This document shows positions 9,108 to 17,533 of a stretch of DNA of 64,000 nucleotides, one piece after another; position 1 is the first letter of the stretch, and every line of letters starts with the position of its first letter. Under the pieces are notes generated by a model. It did not search any database and was not told where the DNA came from. It saw nothing but the letters and a program-made list of their open reading frames with translations. The stretch is from Streptomyces alboflavus. Its GTDB lineage: Bacteria > Actinomycetota > Actinomycetes > Streptomycetales > Streptomycetaceae. The translations under genes were made by a program, and so were the position numbers. The DNA lies in contig NZ_JNXT01000008.1 in assembly GCF_000716675.1 (NCBI RefSeq), forward strand, positions 124,001-188,000. Direction: 5' to 3'.

Positions 9108-10412
9108 TCACAGACCCTTCGTGGCGGGGGTGGCGACGGCGTGCGCGACGGTGCTTGGTGCGGGACCGCTGTCCGCGGCCGTGGTCCTCAGTACGAGGGT
9201 GAGGGCGGCGCTCACCGCGTGGAACCCCGCGAAGATCCAGACGACGCCGCCCACGCCGAGCGGCCCCCGGAAGATGCTGACGACCAGCGGCCCGACGAAC
9301 GTGGAGGCACCGGCCCCGAGGTTCAGGGCGGCCATGGCCTGCCCCTTGTGGGCGGGCGCGATGGCGGTCATGAGGGCGGACAGCGGCACGTATCCGGAGA
9401 GGGTGGCGCCGTACAGCACGGCGACCAGGACACACAGCGCGTACTGCGCGCCGGCCGCCGCCGGGACGTAGTACAGGAGCAGCGTCGAGACCGTGCAGCC
9501 GACGCCGCCGCACCACGCGACCGTCGCGCGCCAGCCGACCTTGTCCCCGACGACGCCGAACAGCAGGTTCGTGACGATGTTCGTGGCGAACATGATGGCG
9601 AGCAGTCTGAGCCACTGGGCGTCGGAAAGCCCGACCTCGTGCATGAACCACGCCGGAAGCATCACCAGAAAGCCGAACTGCGAGGCGGTGTTGAGCATCC
9701 GCACCACGGCCCCGGCGCCCACCCGCGGCTCCCGTACCAGGATGGTGAGGCTGCCGACGAGCCCGGCCAGGGGGCTCTCCCCCGCCGGGGCGAGCCGCGC
9801 GGCCCCGGTGGGTTCCCGCACCAGGAGCAACGCGAGCAGCCCGCCGACCACCACCACGCCGAGCGCGGCCCACAGGGTGCCGCGCTCCCCCACCCTCGGG
9901 ATGAGCAGGCTCGCGGTGAGCGAGCCGAGCGTCGGCAGGCCCGCGGAGAACGCCGACCAGAACCAGCCCATCGCGCTGCCCATCTGCTTCGGCGGCGCGA
10001 CGGCGGCGATCCAGACGAGGAACGCGTACGCGAACAAGGGATAGGCGAGGCCGCGCAGGCCGTAGCCGAGCAGGAGCAGCGGGTACGCCTTGCTGGGGAC
10101 GGCCACCGCGAGGAAGAAGACGTGGGTGACCACGAAGGCGCCGAGGCCGAGCCACATCACACGGCGGGGACCCCACAGGTCGGAGAGCGCGGCGGACAGC
10201 CATCCGGCGACGGCGCCCGTCACGCCGTACACGGTGAACACCATCGCGACCTGCGACGACGGGATGCCGAGGTCCTCCAGGTACGGCGAGAGGAAACCGG
10301 CCTCGATGCCGACGCCCGTCATGAAGACGAGCAGGCCGAGGTAGCCCCAGGAGAGGGGCTGCGGGACACCGGCGCGTGTGAAGAGCGAACGCGGCGCGGG
10401 GCTGTTCGTCAT
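9108..10412 (-). CDS. MFS transporter, first gene of carbohydrate operon
   Basis: This 434-residue protein has about twelve hydrophobic helices and the MFS loop motif GWLSAALSDLWGPRRVMWLG between helices 2 and 3. The ATG at 10412 follows a GGGGAG ribosome-binding site; the much longer open frame upstream is non-coding. It is the promoter-proximal gene of an operon with two FGGY kinases, a histidine phosphatase and a 2-hydroxyacid dehydrogenase, so it probably imports the polyol, sugar or sugar acid they use. The divergent DeoR regulator and the dyad at 10620-10649 are the likely control. Confidence 0.85.
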   Translation of the reverse strand: MTNSPAPRSLFTRAGVPQPLSWGYLGLLVFMTGVGIEAGFLSPYLEDLGIPSSQVAMVFTVYGVTGAVAGWLSAALSDLWGPRRVMWLGLGAFVVTHVFFLAVAVPSKAYPLLLLGYGLRGLAYPLFAYAFLVWIAAVAPPKQMGSAMGWFWSAFSAGLPTLGSLTASLLIPRVGERGTLWAALGVVVVGGLLALLLVREPTGAARLAPAGESPLAGLVGSLTILVREPRVGAGAVVRMLNTASQFGFLVMLPAWFMHEVGLSDAQWLRLLAIMFATNIVTNLLFGVVGDKVGWRATVAWCGGVGCTVSTLLLYYVPAAAGAQYALCVLVAVLYGATLSGYVPLSALMTAIAPAHKGQAMAALNLGAGASTFVGPLVVSIFRGPLGVGGVVWIFAGFHAVSAALTLVLRTTAADSGPAPSTVAHAVATPATKGL

Positions 10413-10619
10413 CGAAGCTCCCCTGGGGGCGTGGTCTTGGCGGGGTCCGTCCGGCCCTCGGGCAGGTCGGCCCCGACTGGGCTGGAGAGAGCAAACAACT
10501 GGCCGAAAAGGCACGTCAAACAGTTCGCGAATCCTCACGCGGGGTGGGTGACGGGCCGCGTGAGATGGCGTGCGGCACCCGCGTGCGCGGCCGGTCGAGC
10601 CGGTAATCGCGCTCCCGTG

Positions 10620-10649
10620 CCGAGTGATGTACGTGAGATCATCACTCGG
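10620..10649. promoter_or_regulatory. Candidate DeoR operator, perfect 10-bp inverted repeat
   Basis: CCGAGTGATG and CATCACTCGG are exact reverse complements separated by ten bases (TACGTGAGAT), giving arm centres 20 bp apart. The site lies 34 bases before the DeoR-family start codon, in the divergent promoter region shared with the transporter-kinase operon. It has no T-tract, so it is not a terminator. An operator for autoregulation and control of the operon is inferred from position and symmetry. Confidence 0.65.
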
Positions 10650-10683
10650 AGACTTCACATCGATGCATCGGGAAGGCAGAGCC

Positions 10684-11487
10684 ATGACCGAGGCCGAAGG
10701 CGGTGCGGCGGACCGCGTCGAGGTGCGCGAGCAGCGCAGGCGCCGCATCCGGGACCTGGTGGTCGCGGGCGGCTTCGTGCGGGCCGCGGACCTGGCCGAC
10801 GACTTCGACGTCAGCCTGATGACCGTCCACCGCGACCTGGACTTCCTCCAGTCGCAGGGCTGGCTGCGCAAGGTGCGCGGCGGGGCGACGGCGCTGCCGT
10901 CGGCGCAGTTCCACGGCAGCGTCGCCGAGCGCATGACGACGATGGCGCAGACGAAACAGCGGCTGGCGCGCGCCGCGGCCCGGCTCCTCGTCCCCGGCCA
11001 GACGGTCCTCCTCGACGACAGCACGACCTGCCTGCACCTGACCCGCGAACTGACGGAGCACACCCCGCTCACGGTCCTCACGAACTCACTGCCCGCGATC
11101 ACGGCGCTCGCCAAGGAGCCCGGCGTCTCCCTCATCGCGCTCGGCGGCGCCTACTTCCCCGCGTACGACGCGTTCATGGGCCTGCACACGGCCGACAGCG
11201 TGGCGGCGTTCCGCGCGGATGTCCTCTTCATGTCGACGACGGCGGTGACCCGCGGCCGCTGCTATCACACGTCACCGGAGACGGTGCAGGTCAAGCGGGC
11301 GATGATGGCGGCGGCCACGCGCCGCGTCCTGCTCGCCGACCACACCAAGTTCACCCGCGACGGCCTGTACGCGCTCGCGCCGCTCACCGACTTCGACGTG
11401 GTGGTCGTGGACGACGGGCTCGCGCGGGAGGAGGTGCGGGCGATGCGGGCGCGGGGGACGGAGGTGATGGTGGTGGAGCGGGGCTGA
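10684..11487 (+). CDS. DeoR/GlpR family transcriptional regulator
   Basis: The 267-residue protein starts at the ATG at 10684, about seven bases after a GGAAGG site; the open frame extends upstream but covers the operator. Residues about 18-70 form the DeoR winged helix (RRRIRDLVVAGGFVRAADLADDF, then SLMTVHRDLDFLQSQGWLRKVRGGA). The rest is the DeoR sensor fold with DDSTTCLHL, TNSLPAIT and LFMSTTAV, which binds a phosphorylated sugar in characterised members. It is transcribed away from the MFS-kinase operon and is very probably its repressor. Confidence 0.88.
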   Translation: MTEAEGGAADRVEVREQRRRRIRDLVVAGGFVRAADLADDFDVSLMTVHRDLDFLQSQGWLRKVRGGATALPSAQFHGSVAERMTTMAQTKQRLARAAARLLVPGQTVLLDDSTTCLHLTRELTEHTPLTVLTNSLPAITALAKEPGVSLIALGGAYFPAYDAFMGLHTADSVAAFRADVLFMSTTAVTRGRCYHTSPETVQVKRAMMAAATRRVLLADHTKFTRDGLYALAPLTDFDVVVVDDGLAREEVRAMRARGTEVMVVERG

Positions 11488-11509
11488 GGGCGCCGGCGGT
11501 GCCGAGTCT

Positions 11510-12157
11510 TCAGTCGTGCCGCGCGGGCACCGCGTCCAGGACCAGGTTCATCGTGGCGAGGAAGCTCTCGCGCGTGAACCCGACGGGGTGGATGCGGCGG
11601 CCGTAGTGCGCCAGCGCGGGGAAGTCCGCCGGGTCGGCGCCCAGCGTGATCACCTGGAAGGCCTCCCGCCTCCGCTTCTGCTCGGCCGGACCGGAGGACT
11701 GCCTGGCCGCGTGCGCGGAGATCAGGGACACGGACAGGGTCAGCAGCCGGTCGTTCCACTCGGGGATCAGTTCCTCGGGCACTCCGGCGTCGCTGAGTGC
11801 CTGCAGGGTCTCCTCGATCACCAGCCGGCTGCCGGGCCCGCTGCCCGGATAGTGGCCGGCGTCCTTCGCCAACTGCGGCAGCGCGGCGTACGCGTCCCAT
11901 GAGCGCAGGATCAGATCGACGAGCCGCGCACGCCAGGTCCCCCGCCGTCGGTAGCCGTGCATGGCCTGGACCAGGACGTGGTCCACGATCGCGAGCATCA
12001 GCTCGGTGCGATTGCGGAAGTGCCGGTACAGGCTGGAGGAGTCGGTGCCCAGTTCGGCGGCCAGCTTGCGCATGCTGAAGGACTCGTCCCTCTCGGAGCC
12101 GGAAAGCAGCTCCACGGCGGCATCCAAAATGGTCTGTCTACTCCACCGCTGACGCAT
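11510..12157 (-). CDS. TetR family transcriptional regulator
   Basis: This 215-residue protein has the TetR helix-turn-helix at residues about 8-50 (RQTILDAAVELL ... SFSMRKLAAELGTDSSSLYRHFRNRTEL) and a variable helical ligand domain. It is transcribed divergently from a two-hotdog thioesterase gene, with an 11-bp inverted repeat between the two starts. That arrangement suggests it represses the thioesterase gene and itself in response to an acyl or aromatic ligand. The ligand is not predictable. Confidence 0.88.
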   Translation of the reverse strand: MRQRWSRQTILDAAVELLSGSERDESFSMRKLAAELGTDSSSLYRHFRNRTELMLAIVDHVLVQAMHGYRRRGTWRARLVDLILRSWDAYAALPQLAKDAGHYPGSGPGSRLVIEETLQALSDAGVPEELIPEWNDRLLTLSVSLISAHAARQSSGPAEQKRRREAFQVITLGADPADFPALAHYGRRIHPVGFTRESFLATMNLVLDAVPARHD

Positions 12158-12222
12158 GACCGCAGCTTAATGGCAGCGGAGCCGAGCGGAGTGAGTGCTC
12201 CGCCGAACCGCGAGAGCAGTGT

Positions 12223-12251
12223 TGCACGCACCGTTGCACGCGGTGCGTGCA
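12223..12251. promoter_or_regulatory. Candidate TetR operator, 11-bp inverted repeat
   Basis: TGCACGCACCG and CGGTGCGTGCA are perfect reverse complements around a 7-bp spacer, itself containing another TTGCACG copy. The dyad lies between the divergent TetR and thioesterase genes and ends only nine bases before the thioesterase ATG, so it would overlap the promoter or transcription start. Confidence 0.6.
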
Positions 12252-12260
12252 TGACGTTCA

Positions 12261-13163
12261 ATGGATCCTGTGACAGACCACCACGAGCAGGTTGCCGACG
12301 GACCGTCCCACGCCGCACCCCTGACCGAGGACACCTTTCCCCACCACCAGCAGGTGGTGCAGCGGTTCGGCGACCTCGCACCGGACGGCACGATCAGCAC
12401 GGTGGCGCTGTCGCGACTGTTCGAGCATCCACGGGTCGGTCTGCGCCTCCCGCGATTCGGCAAGCTCACGGCCGGCGGCGGGTTCACGCCCTACCAGATC
12501 CTGTTCGTCAGCCAGCGCGTCGAGCGGCTGACGGCGTTCGGCAGGGTCGGCTCGACCGTCCGGGTCGGCACCGGTGTCCGCGCGACCGGACGGTCCTCGT
12601 ACACCTACGGTCAAGGGATGTTCGTCGACGAGCGCCTCGTCGCCACGGCCGAGGCCACCGTCGTCCTCGCCGACGGTTCCGGGCCGATCGCCCTGCCGGA
12701 CGAACTGCTCGCCGACCTCGCCGGGTTGCGACTGCCGGGCACCGGTGCGCCAGCCGCGTCGAAACCCGAACCGCGCCGCCGCGAGCGGCAGTACTACCCG
12801 GCCACCGCCACCGTCCACAGCCGCGTCGGTGACGTCGACGTCAACCGGCACGTCAACTACATCGCCCAACTCGGCTGGTACGACGAGGCGATCGCGTCCC
12901 ACGCGCACCGCCTGCTGGGAGACGACGCCGCGAGGAAACTCCCGCGCTACCTCCCCTGGCGCTACCACGTGAACTACCTCGGCGAAGTCCTGCACCCCCG
13001 CTCCTACGACATCGGGATCGCCGTCACCGGACACGACGAGCACACCGTGCGGTACGAACTGGGCCTGTTCGACGGCGGACAGTGCCTGGGGACCGCCGAC
13101 GCGGCCGCACCACGCGGCGGGCTTTCCGCCGCCGCACTGGCCGACGGCCGGCTCACGAGCTGA
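12261..13163 (+). CDS. Double-hotdog acyl thioesterase-like protein
   Basis: The 300-residue protein looks like two tandem hotdog domains. The second begins TATVHSRVGDVDVNRHVNYIAQLGWYDEA, matching the acyl-ACP/4HBT thioesterase signature in which the Asp/Asn-x-x-x-His-Asn segment precedes the catalytic helix. The first domain (about residues 25-150) is more divergent and has lost this motif. No clear ribosome-binding site precedes the ATG at 12261 (the sequence is TTCAATG), so translation may be leaderless or begin at the GTG at 12270. It is probably controlled by the divergent TetR protein. The acyl substrate is not known. Confidence 0.75.
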   Translation: MDPVTDHHEQVADGPSHAAPLTEDTFPHHQQVVQRFGDLAPDGTISTVALSRLFEHPRVGLRLPRFGKLTAGGGFTPYQILFVSQRVERLTAFGRVGSTVRVGTGVRATGRSSYTYGQGMFVDERLVATAEATVVLADGSGPIALPDELLADLAGLRLPGTGAPAASKPEPRRRERQYYPATATVHSRVGDVDVNRHVNYIAQLGWYDEAIASHAHRLLGDDAARKLPRYLPWRYHVNYLGEVLHPRSYDIGIAVTGHDEHTVRYELGLFDGGQCLGTADAAAPRGGLSAAALADGRLTS

Positions 13164-13190
13164 CCCCTCGGCTGACCAGGACGACCGGCA

Positions 13191-13745
13191 GTGATCCACA
13201 ATGGCCGGATGGTCACCCTTGAGACTCCCCGTCTGATCCTGCGGCGTTGGCGCGACGAGGACGTCGCGCCCATGGCTGCCGTCAACGCCGACCCCGAGGT
13301 CATGCGGTGGATCCGGGACGGCAGCGTCCGTGACGGACAGCAGACCCGCGACGGGATCCGGGCCTGGGAGAGCGAGTGGGAGTCACGGGGCTTCGGCCTG
13401 TTCGCCGTGGAGATACGGTCCACCGGCGAGCTGGCCGGCTTCACCGGCCTTTCGGTGCCGCACTTCTTGCCGGAGGTACTGCCGGCGGTCGAGGTCGGCT
13501 GGCGCCTTGGCCGTCCGCACTGGGGGCAGGGCCTGGCCACCGAGGCCGCCGCGGCCGCCGTACGGTTCGGATTCGAAGAGCGAGGTCTCGAGCGGATCGT
13601 CAGCATCGCCCAGGTGGGCAACGACGCCTCCGAACGGATCATGGTCAAACTGGGGATGCGTCCGGTCCGTGAGACCGTCAATCCCACCAGCGGTCGGCGA
13701 GTTCGCGTGTTCGAGTTGTCGTCGGACCAGTACGGCGCTCGGTGA
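13191..13745 (+). CDS. GNAT family N-acetyltransferase (RimJ/RimL type)
   Basis: The 184-residue protein has the RimJ/RimL arrangement: LETPRLILRRWRDEDVAPM at the start, EVGWRLGRPHWGQGLATEAAAA as the acetyl-CoA pyrophosphate-binding motif A, and ERIMVKLGMRP near the end. It transfers an acetyl group to an amine or protein N-terminus; the target is not known. Either the GTG at 13191 or the ATG at 13209 could be the start because neither has a strong ribosome-binding site. It follows the thioesterase gene by 27 bases on the same strand. Confidence 0.85.
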   Translation: MIHNGRMVTLETPRLILRRWRDEDVAPMAAVNADPEVMRWIRDGSVRDGQQTRDGIRAWESEWESRGFGLFAVEIRSTGELAGFTGLSVPHFLPEVLPAVEVGWRLGRPHWGQGLATEAAAAAVRFGFEERGLERIVSIAQVGNDASERIMVKLGMRPVRETVNPTSGRRVRVFELSSDQYGAR

Positions 13746-13812
13746 CGGTGCCGACGAGGACGGCAGCCTCGTGGCGGACCGCGAGCCGGAGCCGGTCGGT
13801 CCCGCCGCCGCC

Positions 13813-14472
13813 CTACGCCCGCGTCAGCTCGTCCCAGTGCACCGTCCGGTCGCACCACCGCTCGAGGAGCACCTTGTCGTGGCCGACCGCGAGGAGGCCC
13901 GCGCCGCTGTCCGCGCGGTAGTCCTCCACCGCCGTCACCAGCGCCGCCGTCGTCGACGCGTCCAGCATCGCCGTCATCTCGTCGCAGATGAGCCAGCGCG
14001 GGCGCAGGACCAGCGCCCGGGCCAGGCAGGCGCGTTGGAGCTGGCCGTCGCTGACCTCGTGCGGGCGGCGGGTGAGCAGGTCCTCGCCGAGGCCGACGGT
14101 GCGCGCGAGGTCCCGTACGCGGTCGGGGGCTTCGGCGCCTCGTCCGGTGGCGCGCAGGGGTTCGGCGATGAGCTGCGTGAGGGTGAGGCGCGGGTCGGCG
14201 GAGAGCCGGGGCTGCTGGAAGACGACGCCGAACGCGGTGCGCTGGGCGCGCGGCGCGCGATGGCGCCAGCCGCGTGCGGGCTCTCCGTCGATGACGACCT
14301 CACCCCGGTCGGGCCGGTGCAGGAGTGCCGCGACGCGCGCGAGGGTCGACTTGCCGCAGCCGCTGGGGCCGAGCAGGCCGACGGACTCGCCGGGCCCGAC
14401 GGTCAGGCTGACCTCGCGGACGACGGGGTCACGGCGGTCGTATCCGGCGGTCAGGGAACGCAGTTCAAGCAC
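13813..14472 (-). CDS. ABC importer ATP-binding protein (NikE/DppF-like)
   Basis: This short 219-residue ATPase has Walker A GPSGCGKST, a Q-loop at VFQQPRLSADPRLTL, the modified signature VSDGQLQRACLARAL and Walker B LICDEMTAMLD. It lacks the C-terminal oligopeptide-binding Cys motif of full-length DppF, as NikE-type subunits do. It is the last of five genes in a peptide/nickel-class importer operon starting at 19125 and overlaps the preceding ATPase gene by eight bases. Confidence 0.85.
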   Translation of the reverse strand: MLELRSLTAGYDRRDPVVREVSLTVGPGESVGLLGPSGCGKSTLARVAALLHRPDRGEVVIDGEPARGWRHRAPRAQRTAFGVVFQQPRLSADPRLTLTQLIAEPLRATGRGAEAPDRVRDLARTVGLGEDLLTRRPHEVSDGQLQRACLARALVLRPRWLICDEMTAMLDASTTAALVTAVEDYRADSGAGLLAVGHDKVLLERWCDRTVHWDELTRA

Positions 14473-15544
14473 GGGACGCCTCCAGGGCGGCGGCGACCGG
14501 GTGGTGGCAGGCGGCGCCCGACGAAGGCTCCGCCGGGAGCACGGGCACGACCGCGCAGGCCTCGTCGGCCCGCTCGCAGCGCGCGGCGAACGCGCAGCCC
14601 TCGGGCAGCGCGGACAGCTCGGGCGGCATGCCGGGTACGGGCCTGAACTCCCGGTCGGGCAGCGCGTCGAGCAGCCCGCGCGCGTAGGGGTGGCGTGGCC
14701 CCGGGTCGCCGAAGAAGTCGGCGGCGTCGGCGATCTCGACGATGCGGCTCGCGTACATCACGGCCACGCGGTCGGCGATCCGCTCGGCCGCCGCCAGGTC
14801 ATGGGTGATCATCAGCAGCGCGCGGTCGTCCCCGACGTGCCGCCGCAGTTCGTCGACGGTGCGGTCGACCAGCTCGCGGTCGAGGCCGGTGGTGGGCTCG
14901 TCCGCGAGGAGCAGAGGGGCGTCGCCGATGAGCGCGAGGGCGGTCGCGGCGCGCTGGGCGAGTCCGCCGGACAGCTCGTGCGGGTAGCGGTCGAGGTGCC
15001 CGGCGGGGAACGCGGCGCGCTCGGCGGCGGCCTCGCCCGCCTCACGCAGCGCGGGCCGGCGCACACCCGTCAGCTCCCGCAGCGTCTCCTCCAGCTGGGA
15101 GCGCACGGTGCGGACGGGGGTCAGATGCGCGGCCGGGCTCTGCGGTACGAGGCCGACGCGCCGCCCGCGCACGGTGCGGGCGAGGGTGCGCTCGTCGGCG
15201 GTGAGCAGGTCGGTGCCGTCGCCGAGGAGCGCGGCCCCGGCCGTCTGGGCGTTCTCGGGCAGCAGGCCGAGCAGCGCGGAGGCCAGCACGGACTTGCCGC
15301 ACCCGCTCTCGCCGACGAGCGCGAGGCACTCGCCCGCGGCGAGGTCGAACCGCGCGTCGGTGACGGCGGCCACGTGGGCGCCGCCGCGCATGCGGAAGCG
15401 GACGGAGAGGCCGCGTACAGAGAGGACGGGCGGGGGCGCCGCCACGGCGGCGGCATCGGCATCGGCATCGGCATCCACAGCAGTGACAGGCTCGGCCTCG
15501 GTCACGGCCGGCTCGGCCTCGGCCCCGGTGGGCGACCCACTCAC
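14465..15544 (-). CDS. ABC importer ATP-binding protein (NikD/DppD-like)
   Basis: The 359-residue product starts at the GTG at 15544, overlapping the permease stop as GTGA. After an acidic Ala/Asp-rich N-terminal extension of about 35 residues come Walker A GESGCGKSV, signature LSGGLAQRAATALAL and Walker B LLLADEPTTGLD. The C-terminal CAFAARCERADEAC segment is the oligopeptide-transporter Cys motif, which carries an iron-sulphur cluster in related proteins. The N-terminal extension is partly encoded by a hexanucleotide repeat. It pairs with the shorter ATPase at 13813. Confidence 0.85.
   Translation of the reverse strand: MSGSPTGAEAEPAVTEAEPVTAVDADADADAAAVAAPPPVLSVRGLSVRFRMRGGAHVAAVTDARFDLAAGECLALVGESGCGKSVLASALLGLLPENAQTAGAALLGDGTDLLTADERTLARTVRGRRVGLVPQSPAAHLTPVRTVRSQLEETLRELTGVRRPALREAGEAAAERAAFPAGHLDRYPHELSGGLAQRAATALALIGDAPLLLADEPTTGLDRELVDRTVDELRRHVGDDRALLMITHDLAAAERIADRVAVMYASRIVEIADAADFFGDPGPRHPYARGLLDALPDREFRPVPGMPPELSALPEGCAFAARCERADEACAVVPVLPAEPSSGAACHHPVAAALEASRA
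15452..15475. repeat. Four tandem GGCATC units inside an ATPase gene
   Basis: Four exact six-base units encode the Asp-Ala run in the N-terminal linker of the DppD-like ATPase. Slippage here would change linker length in steps of two residues without breaking the frame. Confidence 0.7.
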
Positions 15545-16479
15545 AGCATCAGCTCCGATCGGCGGCGCGGGTTGATCCGGTCGCGCCAGGCGCCCGCGAG
15601 GCCCGCGATGGCGAGGGTCGGCACGATGATGAACAGGCCGGGGAAGAGCGTGGGCCACCAGTCGCCGGCCAGGAGGGAGCTGCGGGCGCCCTGGACGAGG
15701 GTGCCGAGGCTGGCCTGGTGGGTGGGCAGGCCGAGGCCGAGGAAGGACAGGGCGGACTCGTGCCAGATGGCGTGCGGGACCATGAGAACGGCGGCGAGCC
15801 CGGCCTGAGGCAGGACGCCGGGGAGCAGGTGCCGCACGGTCACGCGCCAGCGGGACGCGCCGCCGGAGATGGCGGCGTCGATGTAGGGCCGCGAGCGCAG
15901 CGAGAGGACCTCGGCGCGCACGATGCGGGCCGTGGACAGCCAGTGTGTGAGGGCCACGGAGATCACGACGGGCCAGACGCCGGGCCGGAACATCGCCACG
16001 ATGAAGATGCCGAGCAGCAGGTGCGGCACGGACGAGAAGACGTCCACGAGCCGCATGACGACGCGGTCCACCCAGCCGCCGGACGCGGCGGCGAGCGCGC
16101 CCACGGCGGTGCCGATGACGGTGGCCACGACGGCGGCGACCACACCGACGAGCAGCGAGACACGCAGCCCGTACACGCACCGCAGGAGCAGGTCGCGGCC
16201 CACGTCGTCGGTGCCGAAGGGGTGCTCCAGGGACGGCGGCAGGAGCTTGTCGGCGAGGTGCACGGCCTGTTCGTCGAGGTCGACGAGGGGCGGCACGATC
16301 AGCACGGCGAGGACGACGGCCGCGACGATCGCGGCGGAGCTCCAGACCCGCCACGCGCGGGTGGAGCGGGACGCCCTGCGGGTACCCGCGGCGGCGCGGC
16401 CGGTCGCGGAGCGCCAGGTGACCTGGGCGGCGGCGTCGGCCTTCGACACCTCGGCCTGCGGACTGCGGGTGTCAGCCAT
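15541..16479 (-). CDS. ABC importer permease (NikC/DppC-like)
   Basis: This 312-residue membrane protein has an N-terminal cytoplasmic tail, a first helix (AAIVAAVVLAVLIVPPLV), the HPFGTDDVGRDLLLR motif diagnostic of DppC/OppC-class permeases, and the EAA loop at YIDAAISGGASRWRVTVRHLLPGVLPQ. About six helices are visible. Its ATG overlaps the end of the DppB-like permease gene by eight bases. Together the two permeases form the membrane channel of the importer. Confidence 0.88.
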   Translation of the reverse strand: MADTRSPQAEVSKADAAAQVTWRSATGRAAAGTRRASRSTRAWRVWSSAAIVAAVVLAVLIVPPLVDLDEQAVHLADKLLPPSLEHPFGTDDVGRDLLLRCVYGLRVSLLVGVVAAVVATVIGTAVGALAAASGGWVDRVVMRLVDVFSSVPHLLLGIFIVAMFRPGVWPVVISVALTHWLSTARIVRAEVLSLRSRPYIDAAISGGASRWRVTVRHLLPGVLPQAGLAAVLMVPHAIWHESALSFLGLGLPTHQASLGTLVQGARSSLLAGDWWPTLFPGLFIIVPTLAIAGLAGAWRDRINPRRRSELML

Positions 16480-17533
16480 CGAATCCCACCCTCGGGTCGG
16501 CGAGCCCGTACAGCAGGTCCGCGAGGAGGTTGCCGAGCAGGACCGCGACGGTGGCGAGCGCGGTCAGGGCGGCGAGCAGGGGGAAGTCCACGGAGGTGGC
16601 GGCCTGCACGGTCGCGGCGGCGATGCCGGGCCAGCTGAAGACGGTCTCGACGAGGAGCGCGCCGGTGATGAGCTCGGGCACGCGGGAGCCGACGAGGGTG
16701 AGCACGGGCAGCATGCCGGAGCGGAAGGCGTGCTTGAGGAGCACGGTCCGCTCGGCGAGGCCGCGCGCGCGGGCGCCCCGGACGGGGTCGTCGCCGAGCG
16801 CGTCGCCGACACCCTGGCGTACGTACAGGACGAACCAGGGAAGCTGGGAGACGGCGAGGACGGCGGCGGGCAGGACGAGATGGTGGGTGACCTGCCCGGC
16901 CGTCACCACCGTGCTGGAGGTGTCGGTGAGACCGCCCGCGGGCAGCACGCCCAGCTTGAGGGCGAAGAACCACACGGCGAGCAGGCCTAGCCAGAACGGC
17001 GGCGCGGCCTCCAGGGTGTACGCGAGCGAGGTCACGCACCGGTCGAGCCAGCCGCCGGGGCGGCGTGCGGCGAGCACGCCGAGGGCCGAGCCGAGCAGGA
17101 TCGCGAGGACGAAGGCGGTCGCGGCGAGGAGCACCGACCAGCCGATGCGTTCACCGATGGCGTCGGCGACGGGCTGGCGCAGCGTGTGGGAGTCCCCGAA
17201 GTCGCCCCGGAGGGCGGCGGTCAGCCAGTCCCACCAGCGCTCGACCAGCGGCTTGTCGACGCCGAGGTTGGCGCGCAGCTGGTCGAGGTTCTCCTGGGAC
17301 GCGGTGAGTCCGGCCGTGCCCGCGTACGCCTTGACGGGGTCGAAGGGCGAGGCCTCGGCGACGGCGAAGACGCCGAAGGTGACGATGAGCAGGACGGGGA
17401 CGGCGAACACCGCCCGCCGTCCCGCGAGCCGCGCCATCGGGCCCCAGGGCAGCGCCCGCCGCCCCCGCCCGGCCGCCGGGGCGGGCCCGGCGGACTCGGT
17501 GGGGTCGGCGGACTCGGTGGGAGCCGACGTCAC
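16472..17533 (-). CDS. ABC importer permease (NikB/DppB-like)
   Basis: The 353-residue product starts at the GTG at 17533, overlapping the substrate-binding protein stop as GTGA; the longer frame to 17566 only reads into that gene. It has the DppB features: a first helix (AVFAVPVLLIVTFGVFAV), the long periplasmic segment with NLGVDKPLVERWWDWL and RGDFGDSHTLRQPV, and the EAA loop GARARGLAERTVLLKHAFRSGMLPVLTLVG. It forms the channel with the DppC-like subunit. Confidence 0.87.
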   Translation of the reverse strand: MTSAPTESADPTESAGPAPAAGRGRRALPWGPMARLAGRRAVFAVPVLLIVTFGVFAVAEASPFDPVKAYAGTAGLTASQENLDQLRANLGVDKPLVERWWDWLTAALRGDFGDSHTLRQPVADAIGERIGWSVLLAATAFVLAILLGSALGVLAARRPGGWLDRCVTSLAYTLEAAPPFWLGLLAVWFFALKLGVLPAGGLTDTSSTVVTAGQVTHHLVLPAAVLAVSQLPWFVLYVRQGVGDALGDDPVRGARARGLAERTVLLKHAFRSGMLPVLTLVGSRVPELITGALLVETVFSWPGIAAATVQAATSVDFPLLAALTALATVAVLLGNLLADLLYGLADPRVGFDG

